Part shown: positions 13,501 through 25,207 of the stretch, in pieces | Layout of the letters: every line of letters begins with the position of its first letter | Position numbering within the stretch: position 1 is the first letter of the stretch | DNA from: Nepenthes gracilis | Taxonomy: Eukaryota; Streptophyta; Magnoliopsida; Caryophyllales; Nepenthaceae | Assembly: GCA_033239525.1 (NCBI GenBank) | Contig: BSYO01000005.1 | Span: 24,286,519 to 24,350,518, forward strand | Reading direction: 5' to 3' | DNA length: 64,000 nucleotides | The notes under the pieces: model-generated | The model's input: only the letters and a program-made list of their open reading frames with translations | Told to the model about the DNA's origin: nothing | Databases searched by the model: none | Position numbers and translations under genes: made by a program

Positions 13501-13772
13501 CAGCGCTGGCAGGATCTCAGGTGCTTCATCGGACGGTGAAGAACGTGCAAAGCGTATCGGAGACGTATCTGTGCTCGGTGCTTCCGCCGGCTGGGGTGAA
13601 AGTGGAGGTGTCTCCGACATGGTTTACTGTTGATCCTAATGGCGAACAAATCGTGGAAATAAAACTAAGTGTAACTCGAGTAATCGATGACTTCAGCTTC
13701 GGTGAGATCGTTCTGACTGGAAGCTTGAATCACATTGTGAGAGTGCCCTTGTCGTTTTTGCCTGTTTCATGA
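1507..13772 (+). CDS. subtilisin-like serine protease, SBT2 class
   Basis: Ten exons join in frame: 1507-1685, 2060-2204, 2784-3181, 7356-7451, 8056-8125, 8705-8987, 9681-10024, 10171-10438, 11140-11412 and 13366-13772 (TGA). The predicted protein is 820 residues, normal for plant SBT2 proteases. The start at 1507 puts a hydrophobic signal peptide at residues 12-23; an in-frame ATG at 1453 would bury it. An I9-type prodomain follows ([10 protein letters not shown] near 31-40). The catalytic residues are visible: Asp164 in GFIDSGI, His239 in GHGSH, oxyanion Asn345 in AAGNKGP and Ser605 in [15 protein letters not shown]-like insert lies between the Asn and Ser blocks. The C-terminal fibronectin-III-like domain ends in [20 protein letters not shown]. 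The family is secreted to the apoplast and cleaves peptides after prodomain removal. All intron ends are GT-AG. Introns 3 (4.2 kb) and 9 (2 kb) are swollen by repeats. The substrate cannot be predicted. Confidence 0.93.
3182..7355 (+). other. subtilase intron 3, 4.2 kb
   Basis: This intron splits the codon for the Ser after the catalytic His motif GHG. Most of it is very AT-rich with no coding sense. An island of more complex, less AT-rich sequence at about 3955-4630 stands out and looks like an inserted fragment. I could not assign it to a transposon family. An AT-rich MITE-like element sits at 5875-6183. Confidence 0.6.
5875..6183. repeat. AT-rich MITE-like element, copy A
   Basis: A short element with imperfect terminal inverted repeats: the left end reads GGGGATCCTACTTCTC, and the reverse complement of the right end reads AAAGATCTTGTTTCTCC. 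The interior is almost pure A/T. The interior and terminal style match a second element at 28404-28661, so the two probably belong to one non-autonomous DNA transposon family. No clear target duplication was found. Confidence 0.45.
7530..7836. repeat. fold-back (inverted repeat) element in subtilase intron 4
   Basis: The left arm, about 7530-7595, is matched by the reverse complement of about 7765-7836. The best core pairs AAGCAGCCAGCAAACACCAT on the left with ATGGTGTTTAGCGGCTGCTT on the right, and matching extends outward through CATGCCGCC to a GATGCAG/CTGCATC pair. The arms are 65-70 bp with scattered mismatches and a spacer of about 170 bp. The sequence is much more GC-rich than the surrounding intron (7452-8055). 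It is probably a fold-back transposon or MITE. The short ORFs here are not supported as genes. Confidence 0.55.
8165..8290 (+). repeat. possible tRNA-derived SINE remnant in subtilase intron 5
   Basis: TTGGTTGGCCGAGATATTGG resembles a pol III box A. It is followed after about 30 bp by CCGATTCGAATCACG, which resembles box B. Spacing and order fit a tRNA-derived SINE head. No cloverleaf or full tRNA can be drawn, so a functional tRNA gene is unlikely. The 3' end and target duplication are not clear. Confidence 0.35.
8988..9680 (+). other. subtilase intron 6
   Basis: AT-rich intron with T-runs. No gene, RNA or transposon is recognised in it. Confidence 0.6.
10439..11139 (+). other. subtilase intron 8
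   Basis: AT-rich intron that splits a Gly codon just before the catalytic Ser block. No internal feature is recognised. Confidence 0.6.
11957..12683. mobile_element. non-autonomous MULE-like element (MITE) in subtilase intron 9
   Basis: The left end reads TGAGTCAGGGGGCCCAATGC and the right end is its imperfect inverse, with GGCCAATGCCGCAG on the left mirrored by CTGCGGCATTGGCC on the right. Flanking 9-mers GATATTTCT (11948-11956) and GATATTTTT (12684-12692) match at 8 of 9 positions, as expected for a Mutator-like target duplication. The interior is also repetitive. A GTGCGCGTGTGAAG block recurs near 12058 and 12546, a GATAGCAGC(T/C)GTTG block recurs near 12123 and 12472, and GA/CT runs face each other. 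No transposase ORF is present. Confidence 0.6.
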
Positions 13773-14442
13773 GATTGTAATTCTACCACAGATTTTAGCA
13801 GAAAGAAAATGAGCAAGCAGGTAATGTGCTTTATTTATTGATTTATTTATTATTTTTATTTTTTTGATAAATGATTAACTATTTTTGAATAAAATAATAT
13901 AGAAATATAGTTCAAATAATAAAATTATTATTAAATTATAAATTTTTAGCCTTAAATATATCATTTGTTATCTGAATAAATTAACTAATTTTAGCTAATA
14001 TTTTAATAATAATATAGATATATAAATATTAAAATATCATCTAACATATCTATATTTTAATTATAAATTTCTTTATAAGAGACACATTTTTTTATTGGAA
14101 TGAATGTCTTGAACACACTAAAAATAATTTAAATTAGGCTCATATTTTTAAACAGCCTTAACTTTTGATTCATATATTAGAAAAGTTAAATAAAGATCCA
14201 TTTTGAATTTTTTTCGTGTCATATCACACAATACTGTAATATAATATAAGTTAGGTGAATATTTTTATTATAAAATAGATAATAAAATTAAGTAGAAAAA
14301 AAATAAAAATAAATAAGAATAAAGATGAAAAAAAAAAACAAAAATATGAATAATATTTTTGTCATATTTTCTTTATAAAAATAGGATTTCGTTTGCAGGA
14401 AAATGATGTTTTTCTTATTTGGTCCGAATCTTTGGGGAGAAA
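13773..14442. other. intergenic gap, subtilase to decarboxylase
   Basis: Only 670 bp separate the subtilase stop codon from the next start codon on the same strand. The gap is AT-rich with A/T runs and must hold the subtilase 3'UTR plus the promoter and leader of the decarboxylase. No clear TATA box or polyadenylation signal can be singled out. Confidence 0.5.
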
Positions 14443-17400
14443 ATGAACAAGAAAGGGCTTGCCATCTTGATGCGAACCAAGATGAGACCTTCATCAGCCT
14501 TTGATCCCAATAAAGTCCTGTCTCCGCCTTCAACGGTAGGCATTCCATTCCAAAGTTGTTGGATTTTAAGAAATTGATCTTCTATTCCATCCTCATGGTT
14601 CTAAATTCTATTACAGTTTCATAATTCATTGAAATTCATCTTTTTCCCTTGTTGATTCCGCTCGGTTGTTTAATCAAATCTTCCTCGGAATGACTGGTTG
14701 CTTTCTCGTTCTTTCTAGGACGAGGCTAAACGGATGGCTGAGGAATCCGAGGAGAAGCACTCGATTGAACGCAGTATGAAGCATGCTGTAACAGGCGAAA
14801 ATTCAATTTCTAGTCATAAGCTTCTTGGCTCAGATAACACTGGAAGGTCTCAACATCACCATCAAGAAATTTTACTTCTCCTCTATTTCCGATCTTCCGT
14901 GTCTGTTAATAGTAAATTTAACAGCCTCAACTATATTGGTTAACAACAGAGAAATTCAGCGTGTGAAGGAGTCAATGCACTCAGCAATTTCATTGAACAA
15001 GACAGACGTTTTAGATGACGTACTTAATGACTTCTCTGAGGTGCACCATCGATTGCCCTCTTCCACCATTTGTAGAGGATTATTTAGTGAATTTTAAATC
15101 ATTCTTGAGCTTTCCCACAATTTAACTTTTGGGATAAATTGACATGGTGTTAGAGCCACTTTAACAAATTGCTTTGTAGTTCAAATCATGGGAACCGTGT
15201 TTCATCTATAGTTATATCTCAGTGCATGGCAGAGGCTGAGTATAGAATTTTTATTGAGCCTTCACCGAATAGCTGCATTGTTGGGAGAAACGGTTCAAGA
15301 GCTTCTTCGACATTGAGCTCCCAATTTCTCAGTAATTAATTTTAGATATGGTAGTAATAATGGGCTTATTCTTAATTCACTCATCAAGACCAATGGGCAT
15401 TAACATGAATTAGAATATAGAGTTCAAAATTATTCTTGAACATTCACTGAACATCATAAGTTGTTAGGCTAAGTTGTTCATTGACAAATATCATAATTTT
15501 TTTGGGTAATTTAATTATCTTTCCTCCTTCAAATTAGGGATTTTATAGTCTTTCTCATGAAAACCGTCGAGAATTGCTCCTGGTGCTTGCCAAAGACCAT
15601 GATCTCAACAGGATACAAGTGCGTGAGTTGATGAAGCAATATCTTGACCTTGAGCTTCCTAGTGGTGGGTATTATGCTGCTCTTGGAAGTTGGTGCAATT
15701 GTTATTTCTCTCATTTGTTAATTTTTATAGTAGGATGTGCTTGATATATGTAATTATTTTTTACTAGGCAATAAAGGTGAAAGAGATATTGAGGAAGAAG
15801 GCTTGCTTTCCACTTTCTATCGTATGGAGAAAAACTTGAGGCATGCTCTCAAGCCCATGTATGAGGTTCTATTTGAGCGCCTAAACACACATCCTGGAGG
15901 ATTAAAGTTCTTATCTGTTCTTCGGGCTGATATTCTCTCTATTATCGAGTAAGGTTATGATCTATAATATGTAATCTCATTTTAGTGACTCTTAGTTTCA
16001 AAATTAAAAATGTCCTTTTCTTATTAGGGATCATATTGGTCTTTTGAAGGGAATAAAATATGGATGAAGGTGGCTTGGATATAGTATGCCAAGGACCCTC
16101 AATGACAAGCATGCATTCTCATCCAACGTTGGAAGTTTTCGACATTATAAAATTTCTGTCACAATGCATAGGCAACAACTGGAAGAGGGTTTCAAACAAA
16201 ATAGAATATTCTGATTATATAGAGAAGTTGTTAAGAGTTAGTTTATGAAGATGTGTATATTGTTGACAAATTGGCTATTTTCTCTTTCTTTTGATAGTGA
16301 TGAATTTTCAACTTGAGCTCCTTCTTCCCAAATGCTTCTCTTAGATATTCATTTTCAATGGGGGCACATTCATCAGCACACATGTAGAGATATTCCCAAT
16401 GCTGTAATTAAGAAATGAGAAGATGTTTCAACGTTCAACTGATTCCTCTGTTGGTTGGAAGGTAATAGTTGGTAGACTCCATCTCCATGCATTGAACTGA
16501 GAAAAGAGAAGAAAAGGAGGGTGGCAGTGAACAAGGAAAACCTGCTTACGTTCATTTACATGAGATATTGCCTTTAGTTTTCTCCTCCCCTCTTCTCCTC
16601 TTCTTTTAAAAAAAACTTCAAATACCAAGGAACAACTTGTTTAAAGAGTTAGAAAGTCCTCTGCTGTAATATAATAAATAAGAGATCTTTTATTCTATTT
16701 CTTTCAGAAATAGCTGGAACATATTAATTCACACCAAAGACTTAGTTTATCTTTTATTATTTAAGGATGTGAGTCTTTCTTATGTGAGACATCACCTTTT
16801 CCTATTTTGACACACTCTCTCAAAAAATTATTCCTCAGAAAGCACAAATAACAGATTGCTTTGCTTTACTTTATTGCTAAAGGAGATATGTCTGCCTTAA
16901 AAAACAAAGTAGTGTCTTTATTAAAAGAAATTTTTGCTTTATTTTGATTCTCATTTCAATTGTTGTAAAATTGGTTCAGCTAAAGCTGTCACTAAGTTTT
17001 CCTTCGAGCAATCACACACGCTAAGTTTACTTGCAACAGCGATGCCACAATGAGTAGGTTCCCCTTAGTAACGATGCTACAATGAAGAGTTTCCCCTCTA
17101 TTGAGGAGGAATCACATTGAGTTTGTAGCATTTGACTTTCTATATGTTAATCTATCATGTGCTATAAAATTTTCCTGTTGGCAATATTGGACAAGATTGT
17201 GGGTTTTCTTCTATTTGTTTTAGCTGTGGAAGAATCAACACTGCTTTACTTCTGCTATAATTTACCAGAAGAACAAATATCAATCGCTTATAATAATTCT
17301 TTAAGTTATACAACACGATAAAATATGACGTTACACATGCATTAACCAAAAGCCAAAAAAAAAAAAAAAAAGAAAGCAAAGTTCATACGCTAGATAGAGT

Positions 17401-20400
17401 GATGCATGCCATAATAATAGCATTTGCCATGTCATCTAGATTTTATTTCATTCCCCTATTTTTCAGTATCTCTTTGCTAGAAAAATTATAAGAAGCATTG
17501 TTCTTGATTTTATCGTTAGAAAAATCCTGCACTGGACTATCCAATGCTTGATCTCATAATTTGATCTTGTCATATTCGTAGAAATGAAAATGCTGCATCT
17601 TTGCGAGCATTAGATTCTTATTTAAAGGAGAAGCTCATCACATGGCTTAGTCCTGCTTCTCTAGAGCTTCATCGTATAACATGGGATGATCCTGCTTCTT
17701 TGCTGGAGAAAATTGTAGCATATGAGGTCTATTTTTTTAACCCCTTGAAGCTGTTAGATGATAATTGACATGGTTGGTCCTCAGTCCTGATAATTATCTT
17801 CTTTAAAGGCTGTGCATCCGATAAGCAGTCTTCTTGATCTTAAGAGGAGGGTGGGAGCAGGTCGTCGTTGTTTTGGATATTTGCATCCTGCAATTCCTGG
17901 TTTGATGTTTCTTCCTTTACCATCATATTCTCTGAGCCTCATCTGCTGTCTTTGCCCTCCCCCCTTTTTTATGTTTATGATAGTAGATATACTATTGCAT
18001 AATATATTGATACTCTCTATGCTAAATTTTTGATTGGGCTACAATTGCTAGTGGCAATTCAATAATTTTTGCCAGACTTATTTGTTTAATTTCTCCTGTT
18101 CCTATGATGCTTCTATGAATGTTGATTCCTTGGATTTACATTGTTTTTATGCATGCATGTGTGTTCACTGCCTTTTTTTTGGGAGGGGGTGGGGTGGGGG
18201 AGGTTTCAAAGAAGATTTTGGCTGCTACAAGTGGCATCCATGAAAATCATTTCTTTCTCCTCATGCAAATCAATAACCTGAGGCTGGATACATAACCAAT
18301 TAATATGCAGCATGCCTTTTTCCTAATCTGCTTTCTTTTGATGCAAAACTTCAGTATGTATAATAGACTGTTGCTTCTGCTTCTGCATGTTGCTTGTTTT
18401 CCTTAAATTTGTAATGGAATACCACAACAATTTTTGGTATATCATCATACCAGTTTGGTTAATTTTTGTAGCGATCATGTATATAAGTACCAACTAGGAA
18501 GTTTAGAATGTAACAGTTGGCAAAATTTTGAATTTTTGTTGTTCTCAGTTGAAGCCTGATTATTTGATAAAACAAAAGGATAATGGAATGATTTGTTCCT
18601 TAAAACCTTGATTTGAGAAAGGAGTCAAATGACTACTTTTCTGTTACTGCTTCTATGGCCTTTTGGGCTTGAGTTTTAAGCAAGAAACTTAGATTGAATC
18701 TCATCTTATACAGTCCATCCATCATCTATATTTCAGGTGAGCCCCTTATCTTCATTGAGGTTTCCCTTATGAAGAATATAGCAAAGACTATACAGGTAAT
18801 TTCTGCACATTTTATTCTATTTCATCAAAATGTTGCTAATGTTTCTTGTAAAACATTGCAGGAAGTCCTGTGGGATGATCCTCCACTACCAGAATGTGAG
18901 GCAACATGCGCTCTATTTTACTCAATATCATCAACTCAGGTAATAATGTATTTTTTGTTCTCTTTTTTGCAGTGAGGTAGTCTAAATAGTGTCATATACT
19001 CAGTTTTTCTTGTAATGGATTCTCCATGTAAAGCTTTTTTTTTCCTTCATTGAATGGAAATCAATCTCTGTTATTCTTTGTTGTCCACCACACTTTCTTT
19101 CTTTCCTTTTCTTTGCTTTTCTATTTTTAGGGTGGAGGTTGTAATAATATTTCTTCAAGATTTTTAGCCAGTAATTTTGCATCACCTTTGTAATTTTTTG
19201 AAGATTCTTTTGTACAATCCTTTCGTGAGCAAAGTTATATGGACATTTGGCAGCCAGGATTGGCAGGGATCAATTTGGGAAAGTTTCTAATTAAGCGTGT
19301 GATTGAACTGGTGAAAAGAGAGATGCCACATATATCTGTAAGTATATAATTACACCATGGTAGGCTACTGTATCTTAATCTATTTTCATGTATGAAATTC
19401 CAAAAGAGTAGGATTCTATTTCTTCTGTCAGACTAGTTAGCTTCTTTATCATGGATTTCTTTTTTTTTTTTCACTGATGTAAACAAATGGTAAAGTTGTA
19501 CTGCTATGTTCATGAAAATGGATGTGATTGTGCAGCTTTATGATGCTTTAACCAGTATTCCTTTTGTTCAAAATGGTGTCAATGCTCTTTTGAAATCTAA
19601 CTATGAATCAGTCTAACATTAAAAGGAAAGCCCAATCACAAGGCTTTCTTATCATTAGATGTACAAATTGTGGCAACTTTACCCCATGTTACACAGATGC
19701 TGTTTTAGTGGTTTTGACCTGTGACCTGCTGGTCATAATGAAGCATTCTTATTGTTGCGCTGAGGATCATTAAAGTATGGCAATTAATGGTGGAAATTTT
19801 TTAGATGCCTTACAGAGATTTTGACCCTCAATTTGGCCCTTCCTCTTTGATTGGATAGAGGACAAAGGAAAATCATTGTATCTAGTGACATGCTGTCCAT
19901 CTACATCAGTTTATTCTCCTCCCACATCCCTCCGTATCTATTGAAATTGCCACATGTAAATGAAGACTTAGCGCATACCTAATGTGAATTCTGTTAAGCT
20001 TGGTCATCTTGAGGGTTAGCATGTAAATTTCAAGTACAACATTGCTTCATTTATTACGTGATATTTACCAAGCTACTCCTAGCCTTTGTTGGGCAAAACA
20101 AAAAGGAAAATGCCATTTATGGTGTTTGTTATTTTTTTCAAATAACAATAAGAAAAGTATTTAAATGCGTGCCAAGGTGGCATCCTCCAAGTACCACCAT
20201 TAGATAATGTAAACATGAAGACAGAAGCAGCACCAGAAGCAAAAGAGGAATCTATGGCAATTCTAATGATTTCAGATAGAAATGCAGTCTATGAAGCCAA
20301 AATATGAAGTTTTACTAAGTCCTTGTTTTAACAATATTAATAATTTATGAGCTGGCGTTTGTTCTGTAAATAAACTTGTGTCCTTCAAGTTGCCAAATGA

Positions 20401-23400
20401 CAAGGAGTTGAACTTTAGGTTTTGCTTTCATCTTTGTCATTTTTCCTGCCCTCTATCTGTTTTAATATGGCTACCTGAATCCTAGTCTTGGAACAGTTTT
20501 GCTGACAATCTAAATTTTCTGTAAAGACATTTGCAACACTTAGCCCAATTCCAGGTTTCATGAAATGGCTGTTATCTAAGTTAGCATATCAACTGAAGTT
20601 TGATGAAGCTGAGACTTCAGAAGTGTCAGATTCATTGAAGGAATCTGCTGCTGCTGCTTTCAAGGAAAACATATTAGAACCAGAGGAGGAAGGAGTACTT
20701 ATTAATTCCTTTAGGTGAGCTTCCTTTTCAAAACCAACGAGAAAAGGTGGCAACTGGGAGTATTTTCAATAGTATTGTTGCATTCATCCTTTCTTGATAT
20801 GAAGAGTTTTGAGGTACAAGTTACACTCAAGAGACAAGACTCATATAATCAATGATAGAAGACCGAAATTGCAAATATTTGGCAAAATCAAAGCACATAT
20901 GCTAGTAATTATATACTATGCTTGTATAAGAGAAGACTTTCTGTAGTTTGTCTAGTTGTCAAATATTGTAGAAATAATCATGACTACTCATAGATAGTGT
21001 TGGACTTCTGGTGTGGGATGTTGATGCCATTTATTGCCATGAACATTCAATGACATCTTTGACGGCTTTGAACATTTGATTGATGTCTTTATGGATAACC
21101 CTTTGATTTTATTATATTTCTGGGGTTTTTTAATTAATGTCTTGCTCCAGAAATTTTGCCTTCATATAAGCCTTTTTTTCCCTCTGCTTCCTAATCTGGG
21201 TATACTTCTTGGGAAAAGTGAGCAATGATATCAAAATCACCTGGGTAGTCCATAGTCCACATTAATAATTTTTGGTTGTAGGGAATCTGCTGCTGGGAAA
21301 AGTGGCATGGAAGTCCTCTGGAACCTGTTGAAATCTACAAACTATGAGTGGACTAAATCGGATGCATTATTGCAAGCTATAAAACCACCTCTAATGCGAC
21401 TTTGTGCCAGGTATATTACACTCATATAGCTAATTTTGATTGTAATCTTTACTTGTCTTTACTGGTTAAGAAAACAATGATCTTGGTATCAAATAACAGG
21501 CTAAGAAAACAATGATCTTGATTTCAAATTACAATTTGGCAGGTTATAAAAATGATCATGTGGACCATGTTTCCACTCTTACAGCCGTTCATTCTAATCA
21601 ACACCAGAACACCTCAGTTCAATCTGGCATAATTTAGTCTGAAAAGGGAGCCTTTTGCCGTATGTTTCATTTGTATTTTGAAAGAAAACAGCACATTGAA
21701 CTATACCATTAACAGATAGTGACTCAAATGCAATGATAAATAATCAAACTAAAATCAAATTCAATCAACTCATCCTATAAATTTCATAATTCAACTTATA
21801 TCTATTTAATTAACCATTAAATGAAAAACAACACAGAAACAAAACTGAAGGGACTTGAAATTTATCCCATCGTTCTATCTGTGTTGAACTGATGTGAACT
21901 TCCTTACAAGTGTTGGGGTTTGAAAATATTTCTTTATTTGCCGATGTGTTAGGAAGTTACACAGTACATAGGCCACTCTAGAGAAGTTTTGAAGTCTTTA
22001 GATTTGATATAGGAATACAATAAAATTCTGGAGGTATCTGTGTGTGTGTGTGTGTGTTTGTTTTAGCATTATAAGCCGCATTGTGTTTACCTCATTTGAA
22101 TGAATTTGCGAGGGAATGATATGTATACATTTAATTTTTGTTGGTTCAGATATCTTCTTAAAGAGAAAAGGAGAGGCAAAGCTTTGGATTCTGTTGCAAA
22201 CTTTCACCTACAAAATGGAGCGGTATGTTCAGTGAGCTTAAGTTGTCTGGCAGTTTATGATTTCCTTTTTGAATCTTGCCTCGCATCACTTTGCTGGATG
22301 AATGGATGCAGTGAATCCGTGTGTCCTGTTTTCAAGTTCCTTCATTCTTGACCTCCATGGACAGATCACTTTTATCAAGATCACCAAAGCATGGACAGAT
22401 CCAAGATTTTTTTAGTGGGGTTAGTAAGTAGGGGTGTAAGACACTACTAATGCAAACGGTACCACGAGACTTGGTACCAGTACCACCATATAAGCAGGAC
22501 CGAAAAATGGTCTTGCTACCGGTACCAATGCTGCGAAATACCAGTCTGGGCAGCATTGATTTCATGCTAGTATCGTTCCGGGCGGTACTAGTTTTTGGTA
22601 CTGTCCAAGGTTATAGTACCACCAATAAAAATATATATCTTCCTAAAGTTTATTAAAAAAATATAAATAAATTATGAAAAATAGTAAACATAATTTATTA
22701 GTAGTTACAAATTGTTCAACTTTAATCATTGAAAAAATATTTCCACAATTCTACTATAGATCTATAATTTTGCAATTAAAACCCTCTACATTCGAATATG
22801 ATTAGAGTATAAATTAGAAATAAATTAGGATTTATATTAATACTTGATTTGTATAATTAGAGCTCACTGGCCTCAACCTTTAGTAAAGATAATGAAGATT
22901 GATGAATAAAGATGCAGAGAGGGGATTAAGCAAGATGGGTTGTCTGTGATGGTGTTTTGAAATTATTAACCTGTGGCTGTTTATAATGAGAGGTATGACT
23001 TTAATTTAAAAGAAGTTATTAATTATCAAAATGTCGTCATTTTGTTATTTTTTTAAAAGATCAAAAAGTTGTAATTTTGATATTTTTTTCTAAAAGAAAA
23101 AAATAGTACTTCCATCAGTAATACTGGTATCGTCAAGGTGCTGTCTTTATCTAAAAAATGATATTGGAACTGGTATTGGAATACCTATGCCAGTGATTCC
23201 GCCTGTACCATTTGTCTTTGGACACCTTTATTAGTAAGTGATATTTGGTAAATAAAAAAATGAAATTATTACAAAAACTATAAAAATTAGCAAGAAATTC
23301 AAAATGATTGGTCATTTGATGGAAGGAAGAAATGTCAATAATGGAAAATTTTGAGCATATTTTCTCATGTTAACGAAAAAAATTTTAGTACAAGTTAGCC

Positions 23401-25169
23401 TTGTTGAGACTTCATATTTTGAAAATGATCTATGATAACACTTGTTCTTGCTTGACTTTGAGATGAACTTTGTAATGTAGGAGCATTTCTTTTGAAGTAC
23501 TTGTACATAATTTAATTGTCCAAAACAATTAATGGAGGAATTCAGTTTATCCTCCTATTTTCAGGATTATCAAATTGACCATGGGGATTAATGCAAAGAT
23601 TCTGGGTCAGTAAAAACATCTTAGTGGGATTATTAAAAGATTTTAAAAATAATTAACATTTTATATCCAAACTACCTCTTATGACTAATGCATAGGTCCA
23701 CCCCCGACTGAAAGCATACATTATTAATCTATCACTTTTCAGATCTGACAGATGCTAAACTTTAATGCCAAAAAACCAAGTAGGCAAAAAGGTGGAACTT
23801 TTAAACATCAAAGATATGATATAGTCGAAGAACTACATAACCCCAAATTTTCAAGCATCTAGTCAGTTATGGATGCTAGAGGGATGGAATAGATTCTTCC
23901 ATGTTCTTGGCTTCTACACTTTGTTCATGTGATGGAGATGGTTGAGAAGTGTACTATATGTAATGTTACATTATAATGTTAGTGTTAGCCAGATGTAATT
24001 TAACATTCAGGGTGAACTGCTTAAGATAACTTAGAGACTGAATGAATGCATTTCAATGGTTGATGATGGAAGCAGTTGAAATCTGGTTTGCTTGTAGCAA
24101 AAATACTATCATTGTTCTTTCATTCATAGGTTTTACACATCAAAGTGCAATATTATCATTGTTATGTACTAAATCAATGGCATGTCAATCAAACACAGAT
24201 AATTGAAAGGTTAAATTGGATGGCTGATCGATCTGAGAAAGGTCTTGCTCAAAGTGGAGGTATCATGGTGAACTATATTTACATGTAAGTTCTTGACTGT
24301 CCTTGTACTAGATATTTTATTTTATTTTTGATCAACCCATTTGGTTGTCAAGAGGTTGCCTTTAAATACAGCTGTAATTCTTAAGTCTTGGACAGTTTTA
24401 TAGCTTGTTTGGTGAAAAGTAATGCCAAACTCACGCTTAGTCATTCTGAATTTGCAGGATGGATTCCATTGAAGAAAATGCCCAGACATATTTTAGCACG
24501 GGGCACATTAATGCTTCATTTGATATCAATGGCATTGTTGAGGTAACATGCTTTCTTTCAGATGATTTACCTACAAATTAGTGGACAGTGAGCCTTAATT
24601 TAAAGATAATATTCTTCTGTTCTGGTCTAGAAGTCGCAGGTTTAGACACAAAAATCACCTCTTTGCATTGCAAGGATAAAAATGCATACATCTAACATAA
24701 CCAACTTGCAACTTGGGAAGCCACGTGTGCTAGGCTGCCTGTCTATTTATGGATTAACATACATGCGTTTTTCCTTCTAGTACACGAGGGTTCCTACATT
24801 AGCATTTCATGTACATAACCTTATCTTTGCAATAAGGAGATGTACTATAATGATTTTATGCATAAATTATTCAAAGATTATGATATTAAAATGTCCTCCA
24901 CGTGCCTTTTCTTTGTCCACCTGATTGCCCCGCTATGACTTTATGCAGCAAACATGAGATAACAACGGATGAAGGGGCATAAGTGTCATATAATTTGTTG
25001 GTGAAGTGTACAAATACATCTTACTAGATCAGAATATAACCAAGATTTTTCACAATGTTCCATGTACTACACATGTTATGAAATTTGACTCCTACATGGT
25101 ACATATATATCATATAATTTACTTCTGTTTAACTCTTTCCCTTTTCCTATATTTCCCCAGAGCTTGTGA
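14443..25169 (+). CDS. MCD: malonyl-CoA decarboxylase
   Basis: Exons: 14443-14535, 14719-14846, 14950-15040, 15538-15664, 15768-15948, 17582-17726, 17809-17899, 18737-18795, 18862-18939, 19254-19337, 20527-20714, 21282-21410, 22150-22222, 24199-24284, 24458-24542 and a tentative last exon 25161-25169. They join in frame to 548 codons plus stop. The enzyme converts malonyl-CoA to acetyl-CoA and CO2. Family signatures include ENRRELL, YMEKNLR-like RMEKNLRHALKP, YSISSTQPGLAGINLGKFLI (Ser329 aligns with the human catalytic Ser), ATLSPIPGF, and VANFHLQNGA (His484 aligns with the catalytic His). The N-terminus starts MNKKGLAILMRTKMRPSS and is not a clear transit peptide. The protein ends ENAQTYFSTGHINAS then IVESL, so no SKL-type peroxisome signal is present. 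The last splice is the weakest point; reading through the donor at 24543 would add about 15 residues instead. It is convergent with the RbcX1 gene. Confidence 0.9.
15949..17581 (+). other. decarboxylase intron 5
   Basis: A 1.6-kb intron. Short ORFs on both strands show no family resemblance. No transposon is recognised. Confidence 0.5.
17900..18736 (+). other. decarboxylase intron 7 with a G-quadruplex-type motif
   Basis: A T-rich intron. At 18181-18200 the sense strand carries GGGAGGGGGTGGGGTGGGGG: four G-runs with single-base loops, preceded by a T-run. This meets the usual G-quadruplex pattern in DNA and in the pre-mRNA. Nothing else is recognised. Confidence 0.6.
19338..20526 (+). other. 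decarboxylase intron 10
   Basis: A 1.2-kb intron without a recognisable gene, RNA or element. Confidence 0.5.
20715..22149 (+). other. decarboxylase introns 11 and 12
   Basis: These two introns flank the 129-bp exon at 21282-21410. A TG dinucleotide microsatellite lies at about 22036-22058. No other feature is recognised. Confidence 0.55.
22429..23230. mobile_element. non-autonomous hAT-like element in decarboxylase intron 13
   Basis: An 802-bp insertion with a perfect 8-bp target duplication TTAGTAAG at 22421-22428 and 23231-23238. The left end is TAGGGGTGTAAGAC and the reverse complement of the right end is TAAAGGTGTCCAAAGAC, typical of hAT termini. The left subterminal region is rich in GGTACC/GGTACT motifs facing both ways. 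There is no transposase ORF. The intron's splice sites are outside it, so the host gene reads through. Confidence 0.75.
24605..24750 (+). repeat. Au-SINE-like remnant in decarboxylase intron 15
   Basis: The order of blocks matches the tRNA-derived Au-like SINE family as I remember it: GTCGCAGGTTTAGACAC (decayed box B), CACCTCTTTGCATTGCAAGG, GCATACATCTAACATAACC, then GGGAAGCCACGTGTGCTAGG and GCTGCC. It is diverged and its 5' end is unclear. Confidence 0.5.
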
Positions 25170-25207
25170 TCAGACGGCTGAGTCATTGGGTAGGCATCAA
25201 TTACTTC

